Positions 36,259 to 47,900 of a stretch of DNA of 64,000 bases are shown here, one piece after another. Each line of letters opens with the position of its first letter. The first letter of the stretch is position 1. The translations under genes and the position numbers were made by a program. The stretch lies in the NCBI GenBank assembly GCA_963931865.1, contig OZ007509.1:1751554-1815553 (forward strand), given 5' to 3'. The notes under the pieces were generated by a model, which was not told the DNA's origin, made no database searches, and saw only the letters and a list, made by a program, of their open reading frames with translations. Source of the stretch: Axinella damicornis (taxonomy: Eukaryota; Porifera; Demospongiae; Axinellida; Axinellidae).

Positions 36259-39200
36259 GTGAGGGAACCACAACAGAGACTGTACATGTGAAGCATGTCC
36301 CATGGCTGTGGTGTAGGCTCACCAATATAGTGGCTGACATAGGAGGAGGCGTTAGTGAGGATTCTGTTGATGAGCTGACTGATGACCTCCTGGTGTACAA
36401 TGGGATGGACCTGTGGGAGATATCCCGCAACATGGCTGCCAAGCAATTCATATGCGGTCCAGGTACGTAGTGGTATGAATTGAATCTGGTTCACAATTTA
36501 ACTGATCCCAACCTTGAATGAGTTAAGAAGGATCTTGCTGCCGAGGCAACAAGCTCTGTATTGAGGAGTTCCAAACGACGGAGCTGCACATGCAAACGAG
36601 AGCAACACAGAAATGATGATGCAATGTCTCCGTGCAGCGTCATCAGGTAACACACTTGCACTCTTTGGGGCAAAACTGTCCATTAGGTTGAACCCCACGA
36701 TGATCAAGCCTTGCACAACATGGTCCCAGCCACACACACTGGAACAGGGTGAGAGGGAAGGAAGGATGGAGGGAGGTGGAGGGTGTAGGGAAGGAGGAGG
36801 GAGGAAGGGAGGGAGGGAGGGAGGGAGGGAGGGAGGGAGGGAGGGAGGGAGGGAGGGAGGGAGGGAGGGAGGGAGGGAGGGAGGGAGGGAGGGATGGAGG
36901 GGGGAGGGAGGGAGGGAGGGAGGGAGGGAGGGAGGGAGGGAGGGAGGGAGGGAGGGAGGGAGGGAGGGAGGGAGGGAGGGAGGGAGGGAGGGAGGGAAGG
37001 AGGAGGGAGGGAGATGGAGAGGGGAGGAAAGGAGGGAGGGGGGAGGGAGGAGGGAGGGATGGAAGGAGACAGTGAAGGAAGAGATGGTAGGAGGATAGAT
37101 TGAGAAATGGGAGACTGGTTGGAGGAATTGACCTATCATTGCTGCCTAGTATACAGATACATGTGCATGTATATGTACCTGTGTTGGACTGTATCCAGGA
37201 CTAACTTCTCCATGTCGGGAACATCTTGGTACACCACTAGAAAGAGAGAACTCAGCAGCTATCACACATCTGAAACCCAGTGGATGCACAAGTGACCTTC
37301 AGCAAACCTTGCATCCACTTGGAGGCAACTCGGCGCTCTTCGTCTTTGAAGCTCTTTAAGATGACTGCCTTCAGAAAATCAAACACCTAGACACAAAGTC
37401 CAGTTCACTCAATGTTGGAAAAAGGCCACAAATCAACTTTAGGATTAGTCTAGGAGCCAAATGCAGCTCTCGAATTGGCTGAATCTCAGTCAACACACGG
37501 TCTATCAATGGTTCCGTGCGAACGTGATCTCCATGTAGTGTAAGGTGTGTTCAAGATCAGCAGGCGGTTGCGTGGAGGAGCTTCAGGTGGTATAGAGGTC
37601 AGTGTGGACCTAGCTGACTGCTGTGCCTAGGACTTCAACCTCACCATGAATTAGTGTACACACAGTCACACACACACATGAGGGTTAAATTAGCCGTGTC
37701 CCCTGCCCAGATTTTATCTTGCAGCCGTGGAGAAAAATCGCGATTTTTATCTACAGCTGCGAGATAAAATCTGGGCGGAGGCCTGGGGACGAGGCTAGGT
37801 TAAATGACTAGAATCTGCATTAGTACTACATATAGCACTTGTACTATAGCGTACTAGTACTACATAATTATAGTATTTGTACTATAGCCACAAGACAATA
37901 ACAATCACGTCCTCACAGGCTCTTCAAATCTGTGTATGCGGGCCACAGAGAGGCAGAGGGCGACACTGAACGGAGAGAGTTGGGTGGCGGACACACGAGA
38001 CTGCACAGCCTACACAGCAGGAGGAGAATAACTGCTGATCCTCACACAATGCTGTAACAGTCACATTCCTGTGCTACGTAGTCTCATTCCCATGCTCTCT
38101 TCCCAGGTATGTTCACATGCCAAAACTGGCACATTTTGCAATTTTCTACCAATTCATGTCAATGCTGGAATTATTGGCAGAAACAGAACTCTGTTCTATA
38201 CAGAGACTGATGTGCCATTTCTGCCTAAAATGAAACGACGAACCAAAATTGGCAGAAAAACATCACTGTACGTGTACATGGACTGTACTGGTACTCTTAG
38301 CAGCCATAGTACTCGCATGCACTCTTGCAACAATTTCTAATTATGTATCACATTAATTTAGCGATTTTCCTGAAATGTTATTTCCTAACAGTGCGTCACC
38401 TGGGAAAATAATTTTTGCTTTGGTAACACAGTGCTCCTGTAAGCCACAGATCCCAGCTCAGTACTACATCAAGGATACATAGTGTGAAGCAACCAATGGT
38501 AGTCTTGTCTTTACAATTACTGTGGAGTATGGATTAGGCCAGATGTTTGAGCTAAATACTATGCTAGGTATCTTGGGCTAGGAATGAGATATGAAGTTGG
38601 GATTTGCACCATTGTGATCAGCATGAATAGAGCATTCCAATGATGTCCATTTTACTATAGGTTGAATTTTGACCCAAAATCATGAAAAACCATGGATTAT
38701 AGCCTTTGGTTGAGTGCGATTTTTGGCAAAAATGTGATCAACATTAAAAAACCTTTTAAGGACATCATTTGAAAGCTCTTTTTATGCTGACCACAATTGT
38801 ACAATCCCCGGCTTCATATCTCATTAGTGCAACATTCTCTTCCAAGTCTATTCCCAATACCAATTTTGGTTCATTGGTCCATTTTTGGCAGAAATGGACA
38901 CATCAGTCGCCCTATAGAACAGGAGAGCTGTTTCTACCAATTTTACCTGTCTGGTCATCATGAATTGCTATAGATGTGGGGTGATGGAAACCCAATATGA
39001 TATACACAAGCCTGTAGGAATAACGTCTTGTCTGTAGGAATAATGCACTTCAGAGAACAAACCTTCAAATTCTTGACAAACTCTCTCCCCAGTTCCTGTG
39101 AGGTGAGAATGCATGCACTGGGGCTCATTGTACATGTGCTGAAGCTGTATTACAAAAGATACCTGGTCCTGCTTGAGGGCAAAGGTGACGTGGAGGATGA

Positions 39201-39616
39201 CGGTTCCCTCGGTCTGCAGCAGCTCATCCTGTCCCCCGGCAACAACACTGAGTGGAGAATGTGACCAATCAGAGCACTGCATTCAGCAAGGATACAGGAT
39301 ATGCAAGCTCTTAAATTGGTCTTGGCCAACCATCATTTTACAACACATGTGCACACACCAAATGATGACCATCAACAGTCTCACTGCAGCTGCTATACAA
39401 ACACTCCACTCACTCTTCTCCCTCCTGCCCCTCCGAGAGGATCTTCTCATCCAGCTGATTGAAGAGAAGTCGAATACCCTCCAGCACCAGAGTCTTGTGG
39501 CCCTTCGTGGAGAGGACGAGGAGCTGGTAGACAAGTGGGGGGAGCTCTGAGAGACCCAGAGACTGCATCATCCTGGGGGGGGGGGGGGAGAGGGGAGGGA
39601 GGAAGAGAAGGTGGAA

Positions 39617-39649
<33 letters not shown>

Positions 39650-41728
39650 TGGAGGAGAGAGGGGGAAGAGGGGAGAGGTGGAGGAGGGAAGAGAAGGGAG
39701 GGAGGAAGAGGAGGAAAAGGGGAAGAGAGAAGGGGAAGGAGGGGAACAGAGAAGGGGGAGGAAGGGTTGAAGCATCTCAATCATTGCAACACCAACGCTA
39801 GCAAGACCAATGCTAATTGGCATAGACCGTGCAATCATCACCTCAATATCTTCTCAATCAGAAACTGAAGCTCGTCAGAGGTCATGGGAATCTCCCTGCA
39901 GTGGAGGTAGCTACGTGACAGACCCAGAAGTGGGTTCAAAGGAGAGTCCGCTGGGTTCAGAATCGGATGGTGTCCGCTGGCTACGTAGGTATACGTACCA
40001 CCTACCTGCACATGTTAGTGACGTGGAGGACGGAGGAGGGCGCCCACCTGCAGTGTATGCAGACAAAACGACACTGTTCATGGCTGACTGCCGGCTGACT
40101 GATTGCACTCACATACCTGCAGCTGCACAGGCTGTTCAGGAGGTGGCTCTTGTACTCCGCTCCCTCCATCTCCCCACAACCACCTCCGTCTCGGGAAGGT
40201 TAAAGAGACAACTAAAACTTCACATACACAGAGCTACAATGAACTCAATGACATTATTAGTCGTACACATCACAAATCACTTCACTGACATCAGAAATCA
40301 AACAGTAGTATCTCTGCCAGCTATGGAGTAAAGCCGGCCCTCTCGACTAGCTGACATGCACCCTTAAGAAACGTAGTCGACAGCTAAGTAAGTTGATTCA
40401 AGGGTAGTCACACAGTGCAGACTTCAGTGTCTTCTAAACTATTAGTAGTCTCGCGGGCCAGTCCACCTCCACACCAGAGGGAAGCGAGATTACACCATTA
40501 CCTAGCTAATGACATACCTTTCTGGTACCGGATCGAGGTCTGAGCCGCAACAGCAGACAGTATCCTTGGAAACAGCTCCAGAGATCTGCACGGTCAGTAT
40601 ATGATGAGTTGTAAAATACTGTGAAAGTTTGATCATGTGGTCTGCAGCTGCCACGGACCTTCCATTGGCCACTTTCCCCTCCTTCACTCCCTTTATCAGC
40701 AGCTCTGCCAGTTCTACAAGAGAGGGTCCCATCAAACTGTCCACCTGTACAATTCGGAACGAATTCTCGGATGAGGACCACCAGACACCATGCTCCATTT
40801 ACAACAAATTCCATGCACAGAATTCAATCTGACTCGACTCTGTACCTCGATTAGAAGCTTTCCAACCAGCTCTTTGGCCATCTGACTCTGCAGTCTGTCC
40901 ATGTTAAGCTGCTCTATACAATGCTGGAACACAGCCTTGCGAGTAGGTGATTCTGACTGACACTCTGAAACACGTTATCAAAGTGCACATAATGTTCAGA
41001 TTCAACCAATCAGAGGGCCACATACAACTCTTAGACAGGAAGTAAAATAATTATATGGCCTCAACTGAATATTACAGCATGCACATCAAACGTTCCTGAG
41101 GTAGAACATTTGTTATAGCAACCAAAATGGAATCCTCATGTATTAAAGCCCATGACCTTTGTTTTCATAGACTGAGGCCGACACCTAACCTCTCGGTCCC
41201 AGCACACGCCACAAACGTCTGGCCCGCAACACTAAATATTACCTCTCCAGAAATGGTCATGTGATATTATGAATGACAGGAAATGACGTTGATAATTATC
41301 CTTTTCTAGTATAGGTGGAAAAGTGTCTGTGAAACAAAATAGGTATGGCTTAATGGAATTCCAATGGTTTAGATCAACGGGTGCATACTGGTACCACAAC
41401 CGCGTTGGACATGAAATAGCAGGAGTGTTTAGAAAATTACCTTCAAATATCTGTCTGACCATTTGTGCCATATTTTGTCCAGATGTGAGGGCGCTGTCCA
41501 ACAGTCGCTCCACCTGGGAAGCAAGTGCGTGGTTTAGTTGCATTCCCAGACTGGGTTGGGAATGAGACTATACACGACTCAGTTGATGTTATCTATCAAT
41601 GCCACCATACTCAGTTATCGTCATAAATCGTGGCTGCTCACATCAGCTGAAGTGTATTCCCTAGTTCGTCTCTGTCGCTGAAGAGACTTCCTGGGGCTGA
41701 GCTTGGAGGAGGTGCCTCCAATATTCAT
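27790..41728 (-). CDS. FANCI: FANCI, Fanconi anemia complementation group I protein
   Basis: FANCI pairs with FANCD2 in a monoubiquitinated DNA clamp for interstrand crosslink repair. The start exon is 41728-41642 (MNIGGTSSKLSPRKSLQRQR) and joins in phase to 41513-41441 (VERLLDSALTSGQNMAQMV). Later exons encode family blocks in order: PPLVYQLLVLSTKG (39.5 kb), TEGTVILHVTFALKQDQ (39.2 kb), WDHVVQGLIIVGFNLMDSFA (36.7 kb), LLLVLRKSLFS (35874-35816), an SQ cluster (35518-35454), SEPEDFEL then DKSADFS (33.4-33.2 kb), LSQDVHYHLGDIDE and HFAIVNPRTAA (30-29.9 kb), and IPSLIFAMEQLEKFLIQLSK then VNLMENFKRSTSRDFRI (28.1-27.9 kb). The protein ends in an acidic stretch and basic PRPKKLKKT, a likely nuclear signal. 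The lysine in LVLRK aligns with human K523, the ubiquitination site. Many introns carry simple repeats and inserted palindromes. The length is typical of the family. Confidence 0.95.
28407..28448. repeat. ATAG tetranucleotide array
   Basis: About ten units lie in a FANCI intron. A similar array occurs at 29537-29583. Confidence 0.95.
28613..28658. repeat. Short palindrome, family A
   Basis: TAGCCTCGTTCCCAGGCCCG pairs with CGGGCCTGGGAACGAGGCTA in a near-perfect hairpin with a short CCGCCT loop. It is the cleanest member of the family. Confidence 0.9.
30065..30124. repeat. Palindrome, family C
   Basis: CAAGAGCGCATGATGACATC and its near complement flank an ATTGCAAT centre. It lies in a FANCI intron. 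Confidence 0.85.
30725..31060. repeat. Tandem duplication of about 165 bp
   Basis: Two diverged units share CAGTACTTTCCCCTCAAGG, TAGAGGACATTTTTCTGTCT and GGAAACAGTTGAAA. They lie in an AT-rich FANCI intron. Confidence 0.85.
31195..31286. repeat. TCAA tetranucleotide array
   Basis: About 20 units lie in a short FANCI intron. On the sense strand this is TTGA, ending close to the next exon. Confidence 0.95.
31421..31531. repeat. GGGA tetranucleotide array
   Basis: On the sense (minus) strand this is CCCT and runs almost to the CTAG acceptor of the next FANCI exon near 31411. Confidence 0.95.
31760..31930. repeat. Purine-rich GGGA/GGA tract
   Basis: Imperfect GGAGGGGA repeats. On the sense strand this is a pyrimidine tract within a FANCI intron that ends at a CAG acceptor near 31758. 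Confidence 0.85.
33307..33397. repeat. GGGA tetranucleotide array
   Basis: CCCT on the FANCI sense strand, directly before the acceptor of the exon encoding DKSADFSLSSSVGQRNRFF. Confidence 0.95.
33703..33747. repeat. Poly-C followed by poly-A
   Basis: On the FANCI sense strand this is poly-T then poly-G. It is one of the few homopolymer tracts whose orientation does not fit the pyrimidine-on-sense trend for its C/G part. Confidence 0.95.
34339..34763. mobile_element. 425-bp foldback element flanked by TTAA
   Basis: Inverted terminal repeats of about 165 bases begin GGTTACGGGATACTCG, end in its complement, and enclose a unique centre of roughly 100 bases. TTAA sits directly outside each end (34335-34338 and 34764-34767), the duplication expected of a piggyBac-type insertion. 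The short TIR motif is not one I can assign to a named family, and no transposase is encoded, so this would be a non-autonomous element. It lies in a FANCI intron. Confidence 0.8.
36216..36257. repeat. GT dinucleotide array
   Basis: CA on the FANCI sense strand, within an intron just before the exon encoding ELLSDLVGTSPQVALESV. Confidence 0.95.
36756..37075. repeat. 320-bp GGGA-rich array
   Basis: The longest purine array in the window. On the FANCI sense strand it is a CCCT tract that ends at the CAG acceptor of the exon encoding WDHVVQGLIIVGFNLMDSFA. Confidence 0.95.
37691..37797. repeat. Long palindrome, family A-related
   Basis: The outer arms TAGCCGTGTCCCC and GGGGACGAGGCTA enclose inner arms CCCAGATTTTATCT and AGATAAAATCTGGG and a GAAAAATCGCGATTTTT core. 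It lies in a FANCI intron. Confidence 0.8.
38549..38832. mobile_element. MITE-like element, family D, copy 2
   Basis: It starts GAGCTAAATACTATGCTAGG and carries the same interior as 10572-10858, but lacks the matching right terminus. Flanking segments at 38110-38260 and 38855-38945 are inverted repeats of each other (CCAATTTTGG/TTGGCAG motifs), suggesting insertion into or next to another inverted-repeat element. Confidence 0.7.
39577..39770. repeat. Poly-G and GGAGGA tract
   Basis: On the FANCI sense strand this is a pyrimidine tract of poly-C and CCT repeats that runs to the acceptor of the exon beginning at the MMQSLGLSELPPLVYQLL block. Confidence 0.9.
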
Positions 41729-41939
41729 GTTGAGAATGCGAGATCGAAGGTTTGCACAAATTGCTGTTCACTCAACTCTTGCTGGAGCCCACCGTAGCTA
41801 ATCTTGAACTCCCGCCAAGTTCGCGGTACGTTTACGCATGCGCTGTGACCTTTCACCTCTGTGTCCCCATACCATTCCGGTGCGCACACGTGGGGACAAA
41901 GAAGTACAAGTGTGTACAGGTAGTAGGAGCCTGGTCCTG
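41729..41939. promoter_or_regulatory. Bidirectional promoter region of FANCI and NOP14
   Basis: Only 211 bases separate the FANCI ATG (minus, 41728) from the NOP14 ATG (plus, 41940), so the two transcripts must share or abut promoters. The stretch includes CGCCAAGTTCGCGG and TTACGCATGCGCTGTGACC, the latter an NRF1-like GCATGCGC site. No TATA box is seen. Confidence 0.65.
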
Positions 41940-44900
41940 ATGGGAAAGAGAACGAAGGCAGCCACTGTGCTGGCTAAAAAGAAGCAGAAACTCGAGGAAA
42001 AGAAACTCAATCCTTTTGAGATTCGAGTGAACAGGAAGAAGCACCATGTTCTGGGGCAGAAGAGCAAATCGGATCGAGGATTGCCCGGAGTATCACGATC
42101 CAGAGCCATCCTAAAGGTGATGCATACATCATTAAAACTATTTTATCATTTATGCTAGTGAGAAATATTCTCATTGACTTCTACAGCGCAAGAAGACACT
42201 TCTACTTGAATATAAGCAACGCAACAAGTCAAACCAGTTTATCGACAGGAGGTTTGGAGAATACGATGAGGGACTTGCACCTGAAGAAAAGATGATGCGG
42301 CGATTCGTGCTTGAGAAGCAGGTGGGTACCGATTTCAGATCAGCAATTTAGTCCCGGGAAGCCGCAGCTGCATGTAGCCAATGCCTGCAGCTAATTTTAA
42401 CCTCTTCTGATGCGAGTATGTTCTGTGCAACTGTTGCAGAGGAAGCACGAGCGTTCGAGTGCATACAACCTGGACGAAGAGGATGAGCTCACTCACTACG
42501 GACAATCCCTTGGAGATATGGAGAGTTTCGATGATGTACAGCTCAGTGAGGAGGAGATGGAAGAAGGTGGGTGGGTGGGTGGGTGAGGAAGAGGTTGGGT
42601 GATGTGTACATGTATTATAGTAGTTCTTACTTTTGCAGAAGACATTGCTAAGACCCATTTTGGTGGTTTCTTGAAGAAGAAGAAGAGCAAACAGCTGCAC
42701 ACTGGTGAAGAAAGTGAAAGACCAAAGACACGGAAGGAAGTCATGGAAGAGATTGTTACCAAATCCAAGGCTATGAAGGTTAACACTAACGGCCTGTACT
42801 CCACAGACTGTCGCACACCGTGAAGGGGGGGGGGGGTTCCCTCAAAATTTTGCTATGGCTCTTACTTTCACATGTTATTCTCCTCCAACTTTTGTGGATG
42901 AAATACCACACACACACACACACACATGCACACATACCTTAGTATGAGCGACAGTCTGAGAAGCGCGAGATAGATAACTTGATGGATAAACTGGACTCGG
43001 AGTGGAAGGAGATGCAAAAGTCCATACCATCGACTGTAAGTGCTTGCTGCACATGACTATGGCCTGATTCCAATACTCAGTGAAGGTGATCTGGTTCCTG
43101 CATTCCATGATTTATGTTTGTAGAAGGATGCTAAAGATACTCCAAAATCTGCTGATACCTATGATATGGTTGTGAGGGAGCTGGCATTTGAGAGGAGAGG
43201 GAAGCCGACTGACAGGCTGAAAAGTGAGGAGGAGATGGCTAGGGATGAGAAGGAGAGACTAGAAAAGTTAGAGGTAAGAGAACTGACGACTGAGGGCCAA
43301 CCAGTCAGAACTGCTCTGAGGAGTGATCTCTTTCTCTCTATCTCCAAACCTTCTATGCATCTTGTTATTCTAACTCAATAGTCCCTGCGCCGTTAGGGTT
43401 TGCAGTTTTCCTTGCACTAATATGTGTGTACCAACGTTCAGGCTGGCAGGATTCAAAGGATGAAGGGACTGGCAGCTGCTGAGAGCATGGAACACATTTC
43501 TGCTGACTACATATCAGAGAGGCAAGTACTATTGTTAAGCTACCTATATATGTCAGTCTCAGTACCAGACTCCCATACCCAAAGGGAGGAGGTTAGGAGT
43601 CTGGTTCCGAGACTACCTATATGTGAGAGCTATATAATTTACCTCTTCTGTGTCTCTGTTGTCCGCTGTAGACCATCCCTGAAGAAAGATGAAAGAACTG
43701 CACTGTACTACAAGGATGGTAGAATGGTACTGCCAGAAGCAGAGCGGTCAGATGATGATGGTTAGGAAGTCAGCTGTTTGTATAGTGTGGCCCCTAGCTC
43801 TTTGTGTAACAACTACAATTTTGTCCCTCTCTCCATCTCTCCGTTGTTGTTGAATAACTGCATTGTATGACACAACACTTGTCACCCGACATTGTGCTCC
43901 AGAGGTTGTGTGTGAATTTGTCACCTTAGGTTCTGAAGGCAGTGAAGTATCAGCTAAGGAAGACTCTGAGGAGAGTGGGGAGGAGGAGGAGGAGGAAGAG
44001 GGGAGTGTACGAGAGAGCAGTGGAGATGAGGAGGAGAGTGTTGGAGAGGACCTGGGTGGGATATATGGCTCCGATCTGGAATCAGATGGTGAGACCCAGT
44101 TTTCATGAATATAATTGTAACTTGTCTAGTGTTAGCTGAACAAATAATATCCCCTATGTGAGAGATGGAGTGTTTTAACCATGAAATGGCTTGATATCGG
44201 AGATCACATGTTAACTGTACCACAAGTCTATAGTAACTGTACACAGTGTATTGAAGTATGTACTCTGACAGGTGGTGAGGATGATCAGGAAGCAGATGAA
44301 AGTGAGGAAGAGGAGGATGAAGACCCTGTGAGTTCACTCTTACAGACAGACATTGTTTAAAATCCTGTGTCCACCTTTGTGTCCCTGATACACAGGATGA
44401 GATGTTATTAGAAAACAGAGCGGAGGAGGAGGAGGAGGGAGGAGGAGGGGTATCGTGTGTAAATGATGAAACTGAAGTGAAAGAGAAAGCTGCGAGAGAA
44501 CTGCCATACACGTTTGAAGGTACAATTAGCATCAGACATTTGTATAGTGAAGTTGGTGCTGTAATGTGTTGTGTTTTTATGTTATCTCTTTAGTTCCAAG
44601 AAATTTGCATGAATTTTACACCATAGTGGATGAAAGGTGAGCAAGAGCTCAGAGTTCTTGATGGAGGTAACTGCTGATTTGTAGTGCGTGTGAACTATTG
44701 TCCAGCTGTTTCCTTGCCTCTGAGTGCATTTGTGTTGACCAACATGAAACGCCTACAACTGGTGGTCTGCCTTCCAGGTCTCCAGAGGAGTGTCTCACTG
44801 CCATAGAGAGAATCCACACCTGTAACCACCCCTCTCTTAGCTTGGAGAACAAGTTCAAATTGCAGGTAATCACGTCTCATGGATGATCTGCCTGAGCTTT

Positions 44901-47900
44901 GAGTTGCAAGTGTTGGCTGATGCTGACTAATGATGACTGACAAAGAATCTGTATACATTACTGGTGTTTGGATTTGCAAGCTGAATTTCTTTGCACTGAC
45001 CACTTTTTTGTAGCGTTTCTTTGGTGTTCTAGTGGAGTACTGCTTGTGTCTTGGAGAGAAGCCCACCACCGCTGGACTGACCATGCTTGACAAGCTAGCA
45101 AGGTGCAGGAACACAAACATGTCAATCAAGTCATATCCTCGGTATAGCCTGTTGCTAGGTCAGCTTGAACTGTCAAAGCTAGAGCTACACTGTACAATAA
45201 CCTGCAAATGAGGTACTCGCCCTCTTCGATCTCCGTGTCTGATGCAGGCCACTCTTCAAGTTGGCCCAGATCGAGTCGGCCCACACTGCTGTTGTGTTGG
45301 GTGGCGTGCTGCGAGGTGCTCACAAGAGGTGGAGGAGAAGACACAACTTGTACCCTCCTTTCTCTGATGTGAGTAATGGGTGATCAGAAAACCTCTCCCG
45401 TCACCATCCTCACTTCCCTCACCATCACTCCTCCTCCTCACATCCCTTGCTGTCACCCTTCCTCTCACCCCTCACCATCCCTCATCCCCTCACCATCCCC
45501 CCTCCCTCCTTACATCCCTCATCCCTCATTCCCCTCCCTCCTCACATGTCCCTTGCTGTCCCCCCCCCCCCCCCCCCCCTCCCTCTTCACCATAGATCCT
45601 ACTGTTCAAGCTGATTGGACTGCTATTCCCCACTTCTGACTACAAGCACTGTGTGGTTACCCCTGCAATGCTCTTCATGGGGCAGCTGCTACTAAAGGTG
45701 TATAACAAGTCTTGAATATTGCTGCTGCTCATGCAGACGGCTTCATTGGTGCAGTGTAGCACCCAGAACTGACTGTGTTCAGCTACGAATGTGACCAATC
45801 AGATGACCACCTTTACATCTCAATAGGAAGTGATCATTTTTAGCTTCAGCCGAGTACAATTTATTATGTGCCACTTCCTCCCGTGTGCAGTGCCAAATTA
45901 GGAGTGTTCAGGATTTGCTGTTTGGGCTTCTAGTGTCCCAAATGATTGTCGAGGTGAGCTCGGGAGTACTGGATGCAAGTACTATGTTAGCCTCATTCCC
46001 ATAGCCTGGGAATGAGGCTACTACTATGTATGCTCTCTTATTCTGCTGCAGTACGTTTCACTGTCCAAGCGCTTTGTACCTGAGTTGGTGAACTTTGTGA
46101 CCAGCGTACTGGGCTACTTCAGCAGAAGCAAAGACTGTGAGTCTCTCTCCGCCTTGAGTCACCGTTAGGAGTGTTCAGCTTGTATACTGTTAGGTTCCAT
46201 GTGTTGTTGAATTACCAGTTCTACCAAAACTCCTTATATGGTACGCACTAAATCCGCATGTTTCCTTGGAAATCCGTGTAGACTCACAATGTGGTCCAAC
46301 TCACATTATGGTCCGCTCACGTCATTATGGTCCGCTCACGTCATTATGGTCCGCTCACGTCATTATGGTCCGCTCACATCATTATGGTCCAACTCACATT
46401 ATGGTCCAACGCTTGCTATTCTGACTACAAAGGTGTGTACTTAAATTCCATACAAGGAGTTTTGTGAACTGCTATTTGTCAACACATGGTTAGCACTCTT
46501 TTGCGGTGCTCATGATAAGCTCTCAGACCTAGTAATAGTTTGAACTGGATCTCTTCCGTAGGTATGCTGTATCCTCCATTTGCAACCAGGAGCAAACTCA
46601 GGAATGAGTTGAGCAGCAGAGAGGAGTCTGCTAACTCCGACACTTCACCCGAGTAAGTGCACTGGAACCTGTCTATAGTAGTCATCCGTGGGACCAGTAG
46701 CTATAGACAGGTGTATTAGTGAAACTGGGACCAGCAGTATGACCATAATAGAGAGGTGGATGCCTTGAACAGTGACCACTATAGACATACAGGTTACGCT
46801 TAAGCAATTTTGTGTCACATGAGCATGGTATTATGGCCTTATGCTTGCCTAGGTAATTGCTTAAAGCAGGCAAAGGGTGGGCAAACAAATTCTTAAGTTG
46901 ATCCAAATGTTTTGGAATTGATTTTATCATTAAACTTTTGTTTCCTCACAGTCGTGTGTTTCTTGGCAGTGATAGATGCAATAGGTTCTGTGATCGTCAG
47001 CTGATGTGCTGACGTACTAGTAAACTAAATGCACGAATGAGGTCATTAGTCATATCTGTTTCACTTAGCAAACAATTAAGTGATGGCTCTAGGATTTCAA
47101 AATATTTACATGATAACTTACATCGTAATTATTGATTCTATAAAACAACATGTCCATATTGTGATATGCAGCTCTAAGACTCATCTTCTTCTCCTGTTCC
47201 TCAGGCACCCCCTCCGTATGCTAGCCGCTGAGGGTGTCAGTGATGGAGGCTCCCCGATCACCCACCAGACCAAAGTCACCATCTTGAACTTTGCTCTAGA
47301 GCTGGCTCTGCAGTTGACAGAACTCTATGCTGGCCTGCCCTCCTTCCCCGAGATCTTTACCCCCATCACCACCAGCATACTAAGGTAGAGGCGGGTGAGA
47401 ATACTGTCTCTGTGATGTAGTAGTGTGGGTTGTTGTGAGGACATAACTCAGCTGGTTCAACGGGATAGGGAGAGTAATTGTGTTGAAGTTTGGCCAATCA
47501 GAGGGCTGCATTCAGCACATAAATAAGGAAGTGCAAGTGATAGTTCTTCTTCACTTCCAGACTCAGTGGTGAGTGCTGGCCACGTCAAATTCAGGTATGT
47601 ACATAGCAAATATAATGTTATGCTCACTATTCTGAGCTGCCAGATATTGAATGAAGTCACTCTTCTTGGCTGTAATTTCTTGCTTGGAGGTTTGTTAGAT
47701 TAGTTTGACCATACTTGAATAATTATTAAGTCTGCGGGAAACTTTGATGTTGGCATGCACGATAAACAGTTCCATGTGCAAGTGCATGCATGACACATGG
47801 CCATGTGACGTGGTGCTTCATCTGGCAGGAGCTCTGTACCCGGGTGGTGGATGGGGTCGCGACCCACGCAGCTGCCCCAAGACCAGTGCTGCAGCTGCTC

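Noticed and set aside
36498..37139. Open frames of PSLPPSLPP or GGREGGREG across the GGGA arrays at 31.4, 33.3 and 36.8 kb
   Set aside because: Tetranucleotide repeats stay open in several frames on both strands. They lie in FANCI introns between well-supported exons.
41400..41728. A separate small gene at 41728-41642 between FANCI and NOP14
   Set aside because: Its exon ends in phase 0 and joins the next FANCI exon (VERLLDSALTSGQN) with good donor and acceptor, so it is taken as FANCI exon 1.
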